A DNA stretch of 64,000 bases, taken from contig SUUY01000002.1 of assembly GCA_015062285.1 (NCBI GenBank), positions 1-64,000 on the forward strand, given 5' to 3'. Position 1 is the stretch's first letter; each line of letters opens with the position of its first letter. Source of the DNA: Alphaproteobacteria bacterium. GTDB taxonomy: Bacteria; Pseudomonadota; Alphaproteobacteria; RF32; CAG-239. Below are positions 46,171 to 56,073 of this stretch, piece after piece. The position numbers and the translations under genes are program-made. Under the pieces are notes generated by a model, which was not told the DNA's origin, searched no databases, and was given only the letters and a program-made list of their open reading frames with translations.

Positions 46171-46606
46171 AAGAATATGCTTTTGCTTGATCACGAGCAA
46201 GTTTATCAACACGCTCATTTTCCGGATGTCCGCTATGACCTTTTACCCAAACCCATTTAATTTTATGTTTGGTAATAAGGGCATCTAATTCTTGCCAAAG
46301 GTCAAGATTTTTAACCTCTGATTTTTTGTTTATGGTTTTCCAGCCGTTTTGTTTCCAGTTAGGAAGCCATTGGTTTACGCCATCCATTACATATCTACTA
46401 TCGGTATGTAAAATTATGTTGCATTCTTTTTTTAGGGCTTTTAAGGCTTCTATTACAGCTTGCAGCTCCATTCGATTGTTTGTAGTTTGCGGACTTCCAC
46501 CTGATAATTCTTTTTCAATTTTTCCATAGCGCAAAATTGCCCCCCAACCACCGGATCCGGGGTTACCGGAACATGCTCCATCGGTATATATTTCAACCTC
46601 TGGCAT
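46154..46606 (-). CDS. rnhA: ribonuclease HI
   Basis: RNase HI cleaves the RNA strand of RNA-DNA hybrids. It has 150 residues, normal. The four metal-binding acids are present: Asp in [16 protein letters not shown], Glu in MELQAV, Asp in [10 protein letters not shown] and Asp in NERVDKLAR. The basic handle [16 protein letters not shown] is also kept. Its ATG overlaps the stop of the upstream AlbA_2 gene (TAATG), suggesting coupling. Confidence 0.97.
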   Translation of the reverse strand: MPEVEIYTDGACSGNPGSGGWGAILRYGKIEKELSGGSPQTTNNRMELQAVIEALKALKKECNIILHTDSRYVMDGVNQWLPNWKQNGWKTINKKSEVKNLDLWQELDALITKHKIKWVWVKGHSGHPENERVDKLARDQAKAYSFNANS

Positions 46607-47673
46607 TATATTTCTCCGTCTACATATTCATTGAAAAACTCACTCAATAGGTGCTGCTCGCCCTCTTCTGCCCTAATAACTTTAGCGACATATGAACGAA
46701 GTTTATTTTTCGGTATATATATACGAAAATCTCTAGGAGTAGCTCTATCTGCACCAATAACACCTTCTAACAAAAAGTCATCTTCAATGCAGGGCGAAAG
46801 AATAACCTCAACCTTGCAAAATCTGATGACCCCTCGTGGTGGAAGCCTTAGTTCCGGTCGGGTAATAAGATTTAATTGCCCTTCAATTCCGGATATAGAA
46901 TCCATTTGATTGTAGTTTGAAAAACGAACCTTATTGTATTCACCGCCATCATTAATAGTATGGCAAGACATGTATAATTCTCTGGCTATCACATTACTGC
47001 AATTTGCCGCCTGAATAGCAAAACTTATTTTTACATATTGTTCCGGAGGATTATCAATGCTATTGGGATATAACATATCTTCATCAACGTTTTCTAAAGC
47101 TTCTATTTTTCTATCGCCCATCATCAGTTCAACATTTGGCAATGGTGCTTTGCCAAACATACCGGCTATAACAGCATAAGGAGCTGGTACATTGTTTGAT
47201 CCTGATCTGATATATATATTGTTTGAACCGGTGGTCATTAATGGAGCAATTTCTGATTTAGGAATATAGGTAGCTAAAAAACCATTGCCATTATCATCAA
47301 CGCTGACAATATGGTTGCGAATGCGGTTATGACTGGGAATTGTGCATCCGGAAATAGCATTTTCAACCCAACTTAAAAAGCGATGTACATTTTTAACTTT
47401 TACCTTTGCTTTTGCGACATCGCCAACTTCCATATCTCTGGAACATTCAACACCCCACAAAATAACGCCGCCCTCCGAATTTCCAAATCCGGAAATTGCT
47501 TTGGCTAGGTTTTTGCGATCATCTCTATGGAGTGTGGTAAAATTTTTTCCATCAGAAACAGCTTGTTTAAAGTCCAAGAAAAGTTCTTCGCTTTGCCGAT
47601 TAATAATAAACTCATCAATAGCATCTTCGCCAAAATATATAAGTTTTTGAAAAATATCTTCTGCACGAGACAT
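46606..47673 (-). CDS. AlbA_2/Schlafen-type DNA-binding domain protein
   Basis: This protein of about 355 residues has an N-terminal AlbA_2 (Schlafen-related) domain: [14 protein letters not shown], ..[24 protein letters not shown] and [18 protein letters not shown] follow its pattern. The C-terminal half is a separate, beta-rich region I do not recognise. GGAG lies seven bases before the ATG at 47673, which I prefer over the ATG at 47697. Such proteins are often called putative transcriptional regulators or ATP-binding proteins; no clear role is known. It is coupled to rnhA downstream. Confidence 0.75.
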   Translation of the reverse strand: MSRAEDIFQKLIYFGEDAIDEFIINRQSEELFLDFKQAVSDGKNFTTLHRDDRKNLAKAISGFGNSEGGVILWGVECSRDMEVGDVAKAKVKVKNVHRFLSWVENAISGCTIPSHNRIRNHIVSVDDNGNGFLATYIPKSEIAPLMTTGSNNIYIRSGSNNVPAPYAVIAGMFGKAPLPNVELMMGDRKIEALENVDEDMLYPNSIDNPPEQYVKISFAIQAANCSNVIARELYMSCHTINDGGEYNKVRFSNYNQMDSISGIEGQLNLITRPELRLPPRGVIRFCKVEVILSPCIEDDFLLEGVIGADRATPRDFRIYIPKNKLRSYVAKVIRAEEGEQHLLSEFFNEYVDGEI

Positions 47674-47741
47674 CGTCGATCTCCACCTAAAATACAAGTT
47701 ATCTTATTTTAGCTCAATAATATTTAATATTATGATAATAT

Positions 47742-49004
47742 CTACCTTTTAAGTAATTTTTGCAGTTCATCATATTCCAAGCGATGATCGATTGCTCCAA
47801 GAAGAGTATAAGTAGGGTTTGATGAAAATATTCTTTGCGCCAAACGCTGAATATCATTAAGATTTACTTTTTCAATTCTCTCTACCATTTCGGATACCGG
47901 AATAATACGATTATAAATCAGCATCTGTCTGGCGAGCATTTCAGCTGTAGAAGACGGATTTTCAAGAACCATGAGCATACTTGCCTTCATTTGTGTTTTG
48001 GCTCTCTTAAGTTCTTTATCGCTAAATTTATCATTACATACTTTACAAATTTCTTCACAAATTACCGGAACAACATTTTTGGCATCTTTTGCTCCGGTAC
48101 CGGCATAAATCCCAAACATGCCGGAATTTGTATGTGATGCAGCAAAACTATATACTGAATACGCCAACCCACGTTTTTCTCTAATTTCTTGAAACAAACG
48201 TGATGACATTCCGCCACCAAGCATATTTGCCAAAAGCATAGTCGGATAATAATCCTCAGTTTTATAGGGTAGACCTTCAAATCCTATAGCTATATGAGAC
48301 TGCTCGATTTTTCTGCTTTCGGTAAAATATCCGCCTTTGTATATCTGTTTGTCAGGAACAAAGCTAGTATCCGATTTATAGCTCCCAAGGCGACTTTCAA
48401 TCATACTGACAAATGCATTATGATCAACATTTCCTACTGCACAAGCTACCATGTTTTTGGCGCCATAATTACTTATCAGATAATCTTGTAATGTTTTTCT
48501 GGTAAATGACCTAACCTTCTCTTTCGGTCCCAAAATTGATCTACCTAAAGCTTGATTCGGGAATGCCGTTTCTTGAAAGTAATCAAATATAATGTCATCA
48601 GGAGCATCGATAGTTTGTTTAATTTCTTGAACTACTACTTCACGCTCCTTTTCAATTTCTTCTTCAGGAAACGTGGAGTTAACCAGTGAATCAGCTAAAA
48701 CATCAACGGCTTTTTCTAAATCATCTTTGAGCATTTTAGCGTAGTAAGCCGTAAATTCTCGAGCAGTGTAGGCATTAGACTGCCCGCCGGCATCTTCTAT
48801 CTCCTCGGAAAGTTGACATGCCGTGCGAGTTTTGGTGCCCTTGAATGACATATGCTCCAAAAAGTGAGAAATACCATTTGTGCTTTCAGTTTCGTAAGCT
48901 GAACCGGTATTAATCCAAAGCCCTACCGAAACACTTTCTAATTGAGGGAAATTCGAAGTTACAATACGAAGTCCATTGTTTAAGGTTGTTATTTGTGACT
49001 GCAT
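47742..49004 (-). CDS. M16-family processing peptidase
   Basis: This insulinase-family zinc peptidase of about 420 residues most closely follows the alphaproteobacterial/mitochondrial processing peptidase beta type: ITTLNNGLRIVTSNFPQLESVSVGLWINTGSAYE, zinc motif HFLEH, then EIEKEREVVVQEI with the third ligand Glu, and the glycine-rich loop MLGGGMSSRLFQEIREKRGLAYSVYSF. I start at MQSQITTLNNG (49004); the longer frame adds a non-conserved leader. There is no signal peptide. It diverges from elbB. Confidence 0.93.
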   Translation of the reverse strand: MQSQITTLNNGLRIVTSNFPQLESVSVGLWINTGSAYETESTNGISHFLEHMSFKGTKTRTACQLSEEIEDAGGQSNAYTAREFTAYYAKMLKDDLEKAVDVLADSLVNSTFPEEEIEKEREVVVQEIKQTIDAPDDIIFDYFQETAFPNQALGRSILGPKEKVRSFTRKTLQDYLISNYGAKNMVACAVGNVDHNAFVSMIESRLGSYKSDTSFVPDKQIYKGGYFTESRKIEQSHIAIGFEGLPYKTEDYYPTMLLANMLGGGMSSRLFQEIREKRGLAYSVYSFAASHTNSGMFGIYAGTGAKDAKNVVPVICEEICKVCNDKFSDKELKRAKTQMKASMLMVLENPSSTAEMLARQMLIYNRIIPVSEMVERIEKVNLNDIQRLAQRIFSSNPTYTLLGAIDHRLEYDELQKLLKR

Positions 49005-49109
49005 ATTTTGTTTGCTTTCATTTAAATATGAACTATATTCTTTATTAGTTAATTTATAGACCATTTGTATTTTTTTACAATAGCTATTTTGATATCGAAA
49101 GGATTTTTT

Positions 49110-49796
49110 ATGCAAGAACAATTACCTAAATTTGCTATAGTATTATCAGGTTGCGGTGTTTTTGACGGGTCTGAAATTCATGAATCTGTTTGTGCGATGC
49201 TTGCTGTTGAACAATCCGGGTGCCAATATCAATGTTTTGCTCCAAATACTTGGCAAGCCAGAACCATAGATCACTTTACCGGACAAGCCACAGCTATTGC
49301 CGGAGATGAGGATAACCGTAATGTATTGGCAGAATCTGCTCGTATTGCTCGAGGAAATATCAAAGATTTATCTGAATTTAAGGCTAAGGATTTTGATGCT
49401 ATAATCCTTCCCGGAGGGTTTGGAGCTGCCTTAAATTTGAGCGATTTTGGTATAAAAGGGGCAGAGTGTGATGCTAATACTGAAGTAAAAAGAGCTTTAG
49501 AAGAAGCATACAGTGAAGGACTGGTCATTGGAGCTATGTGCATTGCCCCTGTTGTCTTGGCTAAAGTTTTGGGTAAAAATAATATTCACATTACTATCGG
49601 CAATGATAAGAATTTAGCTGTTGGATTGAAAAAAATGGGTGCTGTTGCCGAAGAGCGAGATGCAACAGGTGTTTGCGTTGATATAGAACACAAAATCGTT
49701 ACCACTCCATGCTATATGTTGGCAACATCTCTACCTCAGATTTATGAAGGTGCCCGCAATTTGGTTGACAAGATGTTAGAACTGATAGATTATTAG
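49110..49796 (+). CDS. elbB: isoprenoid-biosynthesis-associated ElbB/DJ-1 family protein
   Basis: This 228-residue DJ-1/PfpI-superfamily protein follows ElbB: LSGCGVFDGSEIHESV, FKAKDFDAIILPGGFGAALNLS and GAMCIAPVVLAK with the nucleophile-elbow Cys. E. coli ElbB has been reported to act as a glyoxalase. I start at 49110 (AAAGGA seven bases upstream) since the longer frame adds a leader. It is followed by its own terminator. Confidence 0.92.
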   Translation: MQEQLPKFAIVLSGCGVFDGSEIHESVCAMLAVEQSGCQYQCFAPNTWQARTIDHFTGQATAIAGDEDNRNVLAESARIARGNIKDLSEFKAKDFDAIILPGGFGAALNLSDFGIKGAECDANTEVKRALEEAYSEGLVIGAMCIAPVVLAKVLGKNNIHITIGNDKNLAVGLKKMGAVAEERDATGVCVDIEHKIVTTPCYMLATSLPQIYEGARNLVDKMLELIDY

Positions 49797-49802
49797 GACA
49801 TA

Positions 49803-49836
49803 AAAAAATGCTTTGAGTTCCCTCAAAGCATTTTTT
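49803..49836. terminator. Terminator after elbB, bidirectional
   Basis: AAAAATGCTTTGAG pairs with CTCAAAGCATTTTT around TTCC. It sits between convergent genes, touching the stop of the minus-strand gene. Confidence 0.9.
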
Positions 49837-50105
49837 TAACGTTTTCTTTTATCGCTTGTTTCTCTGAGTAGCAGCTCTGCAATAAGAGCACTAATTGCAC
49901 CAAAAACCAAAAAGGTAATGGCTGCGACAATATAACCTTCCTTAAAGTCTATAACCTTTATTGCAGAAATGAGGCCGTATGTACCAATAACCAATACTAT
50001 ATATCCCCATATGCGACGTATAAGCTTTTTATAATGAACAAGCATCATCGCTCCGCTGGCAAACAAAAACGTTGCAAAGGCAACATAGATAACAATAAAT
50101 TTCAT
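49836..50105 (-). CDS. small three-TM membrane protein, unknown
   Basis: This 89-residue protein has three hydrophobic segments (about 2-23, 33-50, 58-80) and a basic end (RETSDKRKR). No family is recognised. It is monocistronic between elbB and secA. Confidence 0.6.
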   Translation of the reverse strand: MKFIVIYVAFATFLFASGAMMLVHYKKLIRRIWGYIVLVIGTYGLISAIKVIDFKEGYIVAAITFLVFGAISALIAELLLRETSDKRKR

Positions 50106-50185
50106 ATGCTATAAGATTTATAGTTTAACAATAATTATCAGTTAAGTTCTTTTTATAACTTTAAAATAAAAAATCAAGAAATTTA

Positions 50186-50217
50186 AAAAGGAAAAGGCAG
50201 ATTATTTAAAATCTGCC
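50186..50217 (-). terminator. secA terminator
   Basis: GGCAGATT and AATCTGCC form the stem around TTTAAA-like loop bases; on the minus strand a T-rich tract follows. It begins ten bases beyond the secA stop. Confidence 0.8.
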
Positions 50218-50226
50218 CAACTCTTT

Positions 50227-52944
50227 TTATACCTGTCCATGACAATGCTTATATTTTTTGCCACTACCGCACGGACACAAGTCATTACGAGATACTTTAC
50301 CCCATGTTTGAGGATTATCAGGATCTATTTCACCTTTGGCATATTGAAAAGGTGTTGCTTTTTCCTCTGAACCACTATCACTGCCAACCAATGCCTCCGG
50401 CCGCTCGTGAATTGCCTGAACATTTTTATGGCGGGGATTCTGATTTTCAACTGTATCTGCGTCATTGTTTTGAATCACTGTTCTGAGCAAAATAAAGCTT
50501 ACTTTTTCTCCCAAAACATTGAGCAAATCAGAAAACATATTAAATGCTTCTTTTTTATACTCATTAAGAGGATCTTTTTGACCATAAGCACGCAAAACAA
50601 TTGTATGACGCATGTAATCCAATGTAGCAATATGATCTTTCCACAAACCGTCAAGTTCTTGCAACAAAATGGATTTTTCAACCAAGCGAACAATATCTTC
50701 CGGTACATTGGCATTTTTCTCGGCCACTTTTTTATCAATAACAGAGGTTACTTTTTCGACTAAGCTTTCACTATCCATTTCTTTTTCGACAGCCCATTCG
50801 GTAATTGGCATTTCTATTCCGCTGAAACGAAGCAAATCTTGCTTAATTTCTTCCACCGGCCAATCTTTTGGTGATGAGCCGTAAACAATACGATTATAGA
50901 TAATATTTCTGATTTGATCATGGCGCATGTCAATAATAGTATCAGAAACATCTTCTGCTTCCATTAATTCTTTGCGTTGCTCATAAATAACCTTACGTTG
51001 ATCATTCATAACGTTATCATATTTAAGCAAATTCTTTCTGATATCAAAGTTGCGCTCTTCAACTTTTTGTTGAGCTTTTTCCAAAGCCTTGCTTATCCAT
51101 GGATGGATTAAAGCTTCACCTTCAGGAAGACCTAAGCGTTGCAACATAAGACTCATACGATCAGAACCAAAAATACGCATCAGATCATCTTCTAAAGACA
51201 AGTAGAACTTAGATGTTCCGGGGTCGCCTTGACGACCGGAACGACCTCGAAGTTGGTTGTCAATACGACGGCTTTCATGGCGTTCGGTACCTAGAATATA
51301 TAGACCACCAGCCGCTTTAACCTTTTCTTTATCGGCTTCTACTTCTGCTTTTATTCTTTCACGCAAAGCTGCGATTTGTTCTTCGGTCTCATCGCCTTTA
51401 AGCTCTTCTTTAAGTCGCATATCAACGTTACCGCCGAGTTGAATATCTGTACCACGACCGGCCATATTGGTGGCAATGGTGATTGCTCCGGACACACCGG
51501 CTTGAGATACAATAGATGCTTCTTTTTCATGATGTCGAGCATTCAAAACCTGAAATTTAACTTTCGATGCCTTGCTTAACAAATCTGCAACCAGTTCTGA
51601 TTTTTCGATAGAAGTTGTACCTACCAAAACAGGTTGTCCTTTTTCATGGCACTCTAAAATAGTCTTGATGATAGCATCATATTTTTCTTTTTCGGTACGA
51701 TATATTTCATCGTGTTGATCATCTCTTTGTACCGGACGATTGGTAGGTATTTCTACACAAGTTAAATTATAAATATCGTTAAATTCGGCTTCTTCGGTCA
51801 TGGCTGTACCGGTCATGCCGGCAAGCTTTGGATAAATACGAAAATAATTTTGAAAAGTGATAGAAGCAAGTGTCTGGTTTTCAGACTGGATTTGTACTCC
51901 TTCTTTTGCTTCTATAGCCTGATGCTGCCCGTCAGAATAACGACGACCTTCCATCATACGACCGGTAAACTCGTCAATAATTACAACCTTGCCATTTTTA
52001 ACGATATAATCCACATCTCTGGTGAATATCTTATGAGCTCTCAGTGCTTGGTTTACATGATGTACTAAACTGACATTGGCAATATCATATAGTCCGCCGT
52101 CTTGAATCAGACCAACTTCTTTAAGTAAGGATTCAATATGAGACATACCGCTCTCGGTAAGAGTAACAGAACGTGCTTTTTCATCTTTTTCGTAATCTTG
52201 TGGAACGAGCAACGGGATAATTTTATTAACCAAAATATATTTCTCAGAACTATCTTCGGCAGCACCGGAAATAATCAGCGGTGTTCTGGCTTCATCAATC
52301 AAAATAGAGTCAACTTCATCGACAATGGCGTAATTAAACGGACGTTGCACCATATCGGCTCGACGAAACTTCATGTTATCTCGTAAATAGTCAAAGCCCA
52401 ATTCATTGTTGGTGGCGTATATAATATCACTGTTATAAGCAATGCGACGTTCCTCATCATTTTTGCCATGAACAATGTAGTCAACACTCAGACCCAAAAA
52501 ACGGTACACCTGGCCCATCCACTCGGCATCGCGCTTTGCTAAATAGTCATTAACCGTAACAATATGAACACCTTTTCCCTCCAAGGCATTTAGGTAGGCT
52601 GCCAAAGTAGCAACAAGGGTTTTTCCCTCACCGGTTTTCATTTCAGCAATTTGGCCACGATGCAATACTATGCCGCCAATAAGCTGAACGTCGTAGTGAC
52701 GCTGCCCTAAAGTTCTCTTAGCTGCTTCACGAACTACGGCAAATGCCTCAGGCAAAATATCATCTAAGGTTTCGCCTTGTTTTAGGCGAGTTCTGAAATT
52801 TTCGGTTTTACCCTTAAGCTCATCGTCGCTAAGCTTAGATATTTCCGGTTCGAGAGAGTTTATTTGTTCTACAATCTTGTATTGTCTTTTAACATAACGG
52901 TCATTAGCACTGCCAAACAGCTTGCGAGCAAGAGAGCCTATCAT
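50227..52944 (-). CDS. secA: preprotein translocase ATPase SecA
   Basis: SecA drives protein export through SecYEG by ATP hydrolysis. It has 905 residues. Walker A is [13 protein letters not shown], Walker [22 protein letters not shown], and [31 protein letters not shown] and the SEC-C zinc motif [14 protein letters not shown] at the C-terminus are all present. It is monocistronic with its own terminator. Several genes in the window (porin, parvulin, signal-peptide proteins) would be its clients. Confidence 0.99.
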   Translation of the reverse strand: MIGSLARKLFGSANDRYVKRQYKIVEQINSLEPEISKLSDDELKGKTENFRTRLKQGETLDDILPEAFAVVREAAKRTLGQRHYDVQLIGGIVLHRGQIAEMKTGEGKTLVATLAAYLNALEGKGVHIVTVNDYLAKRDAEWMGQVYRFLGLSVDYIVHGKNDEERRIAYNSDIIYATNNELGFDYLRDNMKFRRADMVQRPFNYAIVDEVDSILIDEARTPLIISGAAEDSSEKYILVNKIIPLLVPQDYEKDEKARSVTLTESGMSHIESLLKEVGLIQDGGLYDIANVSLVHHVNQALRAHKIFTRDVDYIVKNGKVVIIDEFTGRMMEGRRYSDGQHQAIEAKEGVQIQSENQTLASITFQNYFRIYPKLAGMTGTAMTEEAEFNDIYNLTCVEIPTNRPVQRDDQHDEIYRTEKEKYDAIIKTILECHEKGQPVLVGTTSIEKSELVADLLSKASKVKFQVLNARHHEKEASIVSQAGVSGAITIATNMAGRGTDIQLGGNVDMRLKEELKGDETEEQIAALRERIKAEVEADKEKVKAAGGLYILGTERHESRRIDNQLRGRSGRQGDPGTSKFYLSLEDDLMRIFGSDRMSLMLQRLGLPEGEALIHPWISKALEKAQQKVEERNFDIRKNLLKYDNVMNDQRKVIYEQRKELMEAEDVSDTIIDMRHDQIRNIIYNRIVYGSSPKDWPVEEIKQDLLRFSGIEMPITEWAVEKEMDSESLVEKVTSVIDKKVAEKNANVPEDIVRLVEKSILLQELDGLWKDHIATLDYMRHTIVLRAYGQKDPLNEYKKEAFNMFSDLLNVLGEKVSFILLRTVIQNNDADTVENQNPRHKNVQAIHERPEALVGSDSGSEEKATPFQYAKGEIDPDNPQTWGKVSRNDLCPCGSGKKYKHCHGQV

Positions 52945-53120
52945 AGTATTAATTTTCCTTATTTAAACTTATCAATTAGTTTACATTTAGTGTTTTATAA
53001 GCCAGAAGTCAATAGATTGATACCAAGTTATGAACTAACTTAAAAAAAAGTTGGAATAATTAATATTTTTATTATATATCTAAATGAGTGCTTTGAATAT
53101 TTTATATAGGAGATTGATTC

Positions 53121-53939
53121 ATGAAGAAAAGCAAGATCGGTGCTTTGGCGCTAACCAGCATGTTGGTTTTGAACGCAACTTTGGCTAATGCCGCCGGAAA
53201 AGATGGTGTTGCCGCAGTAGTTAACGGAAAAAACATTATGGTCGCAGAAATTAAGGAAGCATATGATTTGGCTCCAGGAATTAAAGAAAAGGTCACCTTT
53301 GATGAATTTTATAACAAAACTTTGAATGAGTTCGTTGCAAACGAAGTTATTTATCAAGAGGCTGTTGCCAACAAAGTTACAGAGAGCCCAGAATACAAAG
53401 CTCAGCTTAAAACAATGGAAAAAGCCTTGGCAGGCAAAGTATTTTTGGAAAAACAAGTTGATAAGTTAATCAACGATGATCAACTTAAAAAGGTATATGA
53501 AGATTATAAATCAAAATTCAAGCCGGAAAAAGAAGTCAAGGCAAAACACATTTTGGTTGACAGCGAGGCAAAAGCTAAAGAAGTAATTGCCAAACTTGAT
53601 AAAGGTGGAAATTTTGATAAGCTGGCAAAAGAATATTCAAAAGATAGTGCTGACCTAGGGTACTTCACAAAAGGTGTTATGGTGCCGGAATTTTCTGAAG
53701 CAGCTTTTTCTATGGAGAAAGGAAAATACTCCAAGTCTCCAACCAAAACCAAGTTCGGATATCATGTAATTTTGGTTGAAGATATTAGAGATACAGAGCT
53801 TCCTTCTTTTGAAAAATCTAAGGGACAACTTCGTGCTGCAATTGCGCAAAGTGCTGCAGGAGCCGTATTGAATGATATTTCATCTAGAGCAAAAGTTGTG
53901 CGCTATGATGCAAAGGGTAATGAAATTACTGCTCAATAA
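53121..53939 (+). CDS. parvulin-type periplasmic peptidyl-prolyl isomerase
   Basis: This 272-residue chaperone-like isomerase starts with a signal peptide (MKKSKIGALALTSMLVLNATLANAA). An N-terminal SurA-like helical part (VVNGKNIMVAEIKEAYDLAPG) is followed by a PpiC-type rotamase domain: VKAKHILVDSEAKAKEVIAKL, FDKLAKEYSKDSA-DLGYF, MVPEFSEAAFSM and KFGYHVILVEDI. It probably assists folding of outer-membrane or periplasmic proteins. AGGAG lies upstream; a terminator follows. Confidence 0.95.
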   Translation: MKKSKIGALALTSMLVLNATLANAAGKDGVAAVVNGKNIMVAEIKEAYDLAPGIKEKVTFDEFYNKTLNEFVANEVIYQEAVANKVTESPEYKAQLKTMEKALAGKVFLEKQVDKLINDDQLKKVYEDYKSKFKPEKEVKAKHILVDSEAKAKEVIAKLDKGGNFDKLAKEYSKDSADLGYFTKGVMVPEFSEAAFSMEKGKYSKSPTKTKFGYHVILVEDIRDTELPSFEKSKGQLRAAIAQSAAGAVLNDISSRAKVVRYDAKGNEITAQ

Positions 53940-53954
53940 TAACTATATGTTGTC

Positions 53955-53986
53955 AAAAAGGAGTGTTATAAAACACTCCTTTTTTT
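53955..53986 (+). terminator. Terminator after parvulin gene
   Basis: AAAAAGGAGTGTT pairs with AACACTCCTTTTT around ATAA, followed by T. Confidence 0.9.
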
Positions 53987-54063
53987 GAATAAAACACTTG
54001 TCAAAAATTGTTTTTAGGGTAATGTGAAAAAAAACAGAAAATATATAATTTAAGGAAAATATA

Positions 54064-55491
54064 ATGAAAATAAGAACTCGTTTTGCACCAAGCCCGACCG
54101 GATATATGCATATCGGAAATTTGCGCACCGCTCTTTATGAATATTTGATTGCCAAAGCTTCCGAAGGTGATTTTTTGTTGCGAATTGAAGATACCGACCA
54201 AAAACGCTATGTTGAAGGCGCAACTGATATTATTTATGACACGCTTAAAACCGTGGGAATGAACTGGGACGAAGGACCGGACATCGGTGGCAACTACGGA
54301 CCATATGTGCAATCTGAACGCAAATCTATATATGCTGATTATGCCCATAAATTAGTAGAACTGGGAGGAGCTCATTATTGTTTTTGCTCAAAATCTGATG
54401 CTGATGAAGAAAAAAACGAAGAGCTAAACATCAAGTTTCAAGATCCATGCAAGCAACTTTCGCTTGAAGAAGCAAAGAAGCGTATTTCTGACGGCGAACC
54501 ATATGTTATTCGTCAGACAATCAATAAAAAAGGCAAATCTAAATATCATGACGAAGTTTACGGAGATATTGAAATTGACTACGATGAGCTTGATGAGGGC
54601 GTATTGCTTAAATCAGATGGTTTTCCGACTTATAACTTTGCCAATGTGATAGATGACCACCTGATGCAAATCACCCACGTGGTGCGTGGAAACGAATATA
54701 TTTCATCTACCCCGAAATATAACCTGATTTATGAAGATTTCGGTTGGGAACATCCTCATTATGTGCATGTTCCACCGGTGATGAAAGATGCCCAACATAA
54801 GCTTTCAAAACGCAATGGTGATGCATCTTTTCAGGATTTGCTAGCAAAAGGGTATCTACCGGAAGCAATTATTAATTATATTGCTCTTTTGGGTTGGAAT
54901 CCGGGAACTGAGGAAGAAATATTTTCGCTTGATGACTTAAAAAAAATATTTAGCGTTGAGCGTCTTAATCGTTCGCCGGCAATTTTTGATATCACTAAGC
55001 TGACTTGGATGAACGGTTGCTATATCAGAGCTTTGCCGGAAGATAAGTTTCATCAACTGGTGTTGCCGTATTATGCTGATATACCGAATGATATTAATTT
55101 GCAAATGCTAAGCAAAGCTTTGCAACCTCGCATTGAAACATTGAGACAAATTGCCGAGCAAATTGATTTTATTAAGGCTCTACCGAATTATGATGTTGAA
55201 TTGTTCTGCAATAAAAAAATGAAAACAGATCCTTTGGTGGCTAAGCGAGTTTTACCGGAAATTTTAGCTGTGCTGGAAGAACAAGCAGATTGGAACAATG
55301 AATCTTTGTTTGAGGCATTAAAATCTTTAGCCGAAAAATTAGAGGTTAAAAATGGACAAGTGCTTTATCCGGCGCGCATTGCGTTGAGTGGCAAAGAAAC
55401 AACCCCCGGAGGCGCAACCGAACTGGCTGTGATATTAGGCAGAGATGAAACTTTGCGAAGAATAAATACAGCTATAGAAAAATTAGGATAA
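54064..55491 (+). CDS. gltX: glutamyl-tRNA synthetase
   Basis: GltX charges tRNA-Glu (and in many alphaproteobacteria tRNA-Gln, later amidated). It has 475 residues. The HIGH box is RFAPSPTGYMHIGNLRTAL, the catalytic core has RIEDTDQKRYVEGA, and the KMSKS loop reads KLSKRNGDAS. The C-terminal anticodon-binding helical domain is complete. AAGGA precedes the ATG. It is monocistronic with a terminator just downstream. Confidence 0.98.
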   Translation: MKIRTRFAPSPTGYMHIGNLRTALYEYLIAKASEGDFLLRIEDTDQKRYVEGATDIIYDTLKTVGMNWDEGPDIGGNYGPYVQSERKSIYADYAHKLVELGGAHYCFCSKSDADEEKNEELNIKFQDPCKQLSLEEAKKRISDGEPYVIRQTINKKGKSKYHDEVYGDIEIDYDELDEGVLLKSDGFPTYNFANVIDDHLMQITHVVRGNEYISSTPKYNLIYEDFGWEHPHYVHVPPVMKDAQHKLSKRNGDASFQDLLAKGYLPEAIINYIALLGWNPGTEEEIFSLDDLKKIFSVERLNRSPAIFDITKLTWMNGCYIRALPEDKFHQLVLPYYADIPNDINLQMLSKALQPRIETLRQIAEQIDFIKALPNYDVELFCNKKMKTDPLVAKRVLPEILAVLEEQADWNNESLFEALKSLAEKLEVKNGQVLYPARIALSGKETTPGGATELAVILGRDETLRRINTAIEKLG

Positions 55492-55504
55492 AAAAATATA
55501 AATA

Positions 55505-55544
55505 AATAAAAACACTGCTGATAGAAATATCGGCAGTGTTTTTT
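55505..55544 (+). terminator. gltX terminator
   Basis: AAAACACTGCTGATA pairs with TATCGGCAGTGTTTT around a GAAA tetraloop, followed by T. It is nearly symmetric and could also serve the broken gene on the minus strand. Confidence 0.9.
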
Positions 55545-55836
55545 ATAATCATTTTGATTAGAGTATATTCAACATTAAATGCAGAGCCATAACTGTATGA
55601 CTTTTCATACAGAGTTGTAAATGAAAGTGAAGTTCCGCTATACGTTACTTTTGATATAATAGAACAATTACCCATAGTATTACTATTGTTGACTGTTCCG
55701 TTACAAAAGTATTTGCCAACCAATTCTTGAGCATCTTGCTTTATGGGTAGTTTATTTTTGCATCAACGTTAGCATAGCAAAATAAAGCACCACAAATCGC
55801 CAAGCCGATCATGGTGAGTCTATTCAAGTTCCTCAT
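55545..55836 (-). pseudogene. frameshifted small secreted-protein gene
   Basis: A signal peptide (MRNLNRLTMIGLAICGALF..) begins at 55836 on the minus strand and its frame hits TAA at 55741-55743. One base away, another frame continues as KLPIKQDAQELVGKYFCNG.. SSKVTY-like beta-rich sequence with paired cysteines. A single added A in the five-A run (plus-strand T 55755-55759) would join them into one exported protein. The joined frame then runs without a stop through the gltX terminator, so the 3' end also looks lost. It may be a decayed gene, a phase-variable one, or a homopolymer sequencing error. The product would be a small beta-rich exported protein of unknown role. Confidence 0.6.
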
Positions 55837-55950
55837 ACCTAAATAACTCCATCCTCAAGTTTTATTGAGGCAGAAAATCAGTTAAAAATCATTAGGCGTA
55901 GGTGATTAGGAGAGTAATGATATGTTGAGAAGAACGAAAGTGTAGTTGAA

Positions 55951-55987
55951 ACATCTTTTGAGATGCTTCGACAAGCTCAGCATGACA
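55951..55987. repeat. Candidate dispersed intergenic repeat
   Basis: The segment contains CATCT-TTTG-AGATG followed by CTTCGACAAGCTCAGCATG. Sequences close to TTCGACAAGCTCAGNATGACA are familiar as short intergenic repeats in many bacterial genomes. I saw only one copy in this window. The rest of 55837-56073 shows nothing else I can name. Confidence 0.4.
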
Positions 55988-56073
55988 ATTATTTTATTCC
56001 TTTAATTGTAAATTAAGATAAGATTTATAGGCTATTTATTGCCTTATAAACCTAGAAAAGCTTAAACAATTAA

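Noticed and set aside
55472..55723. 83-residue ORF as an intact gene
   Set aside because: It lacks a start with a ribosome binding site, its upstream part lies in another frame with a signal peptide, and it reads through the gltX terminator.
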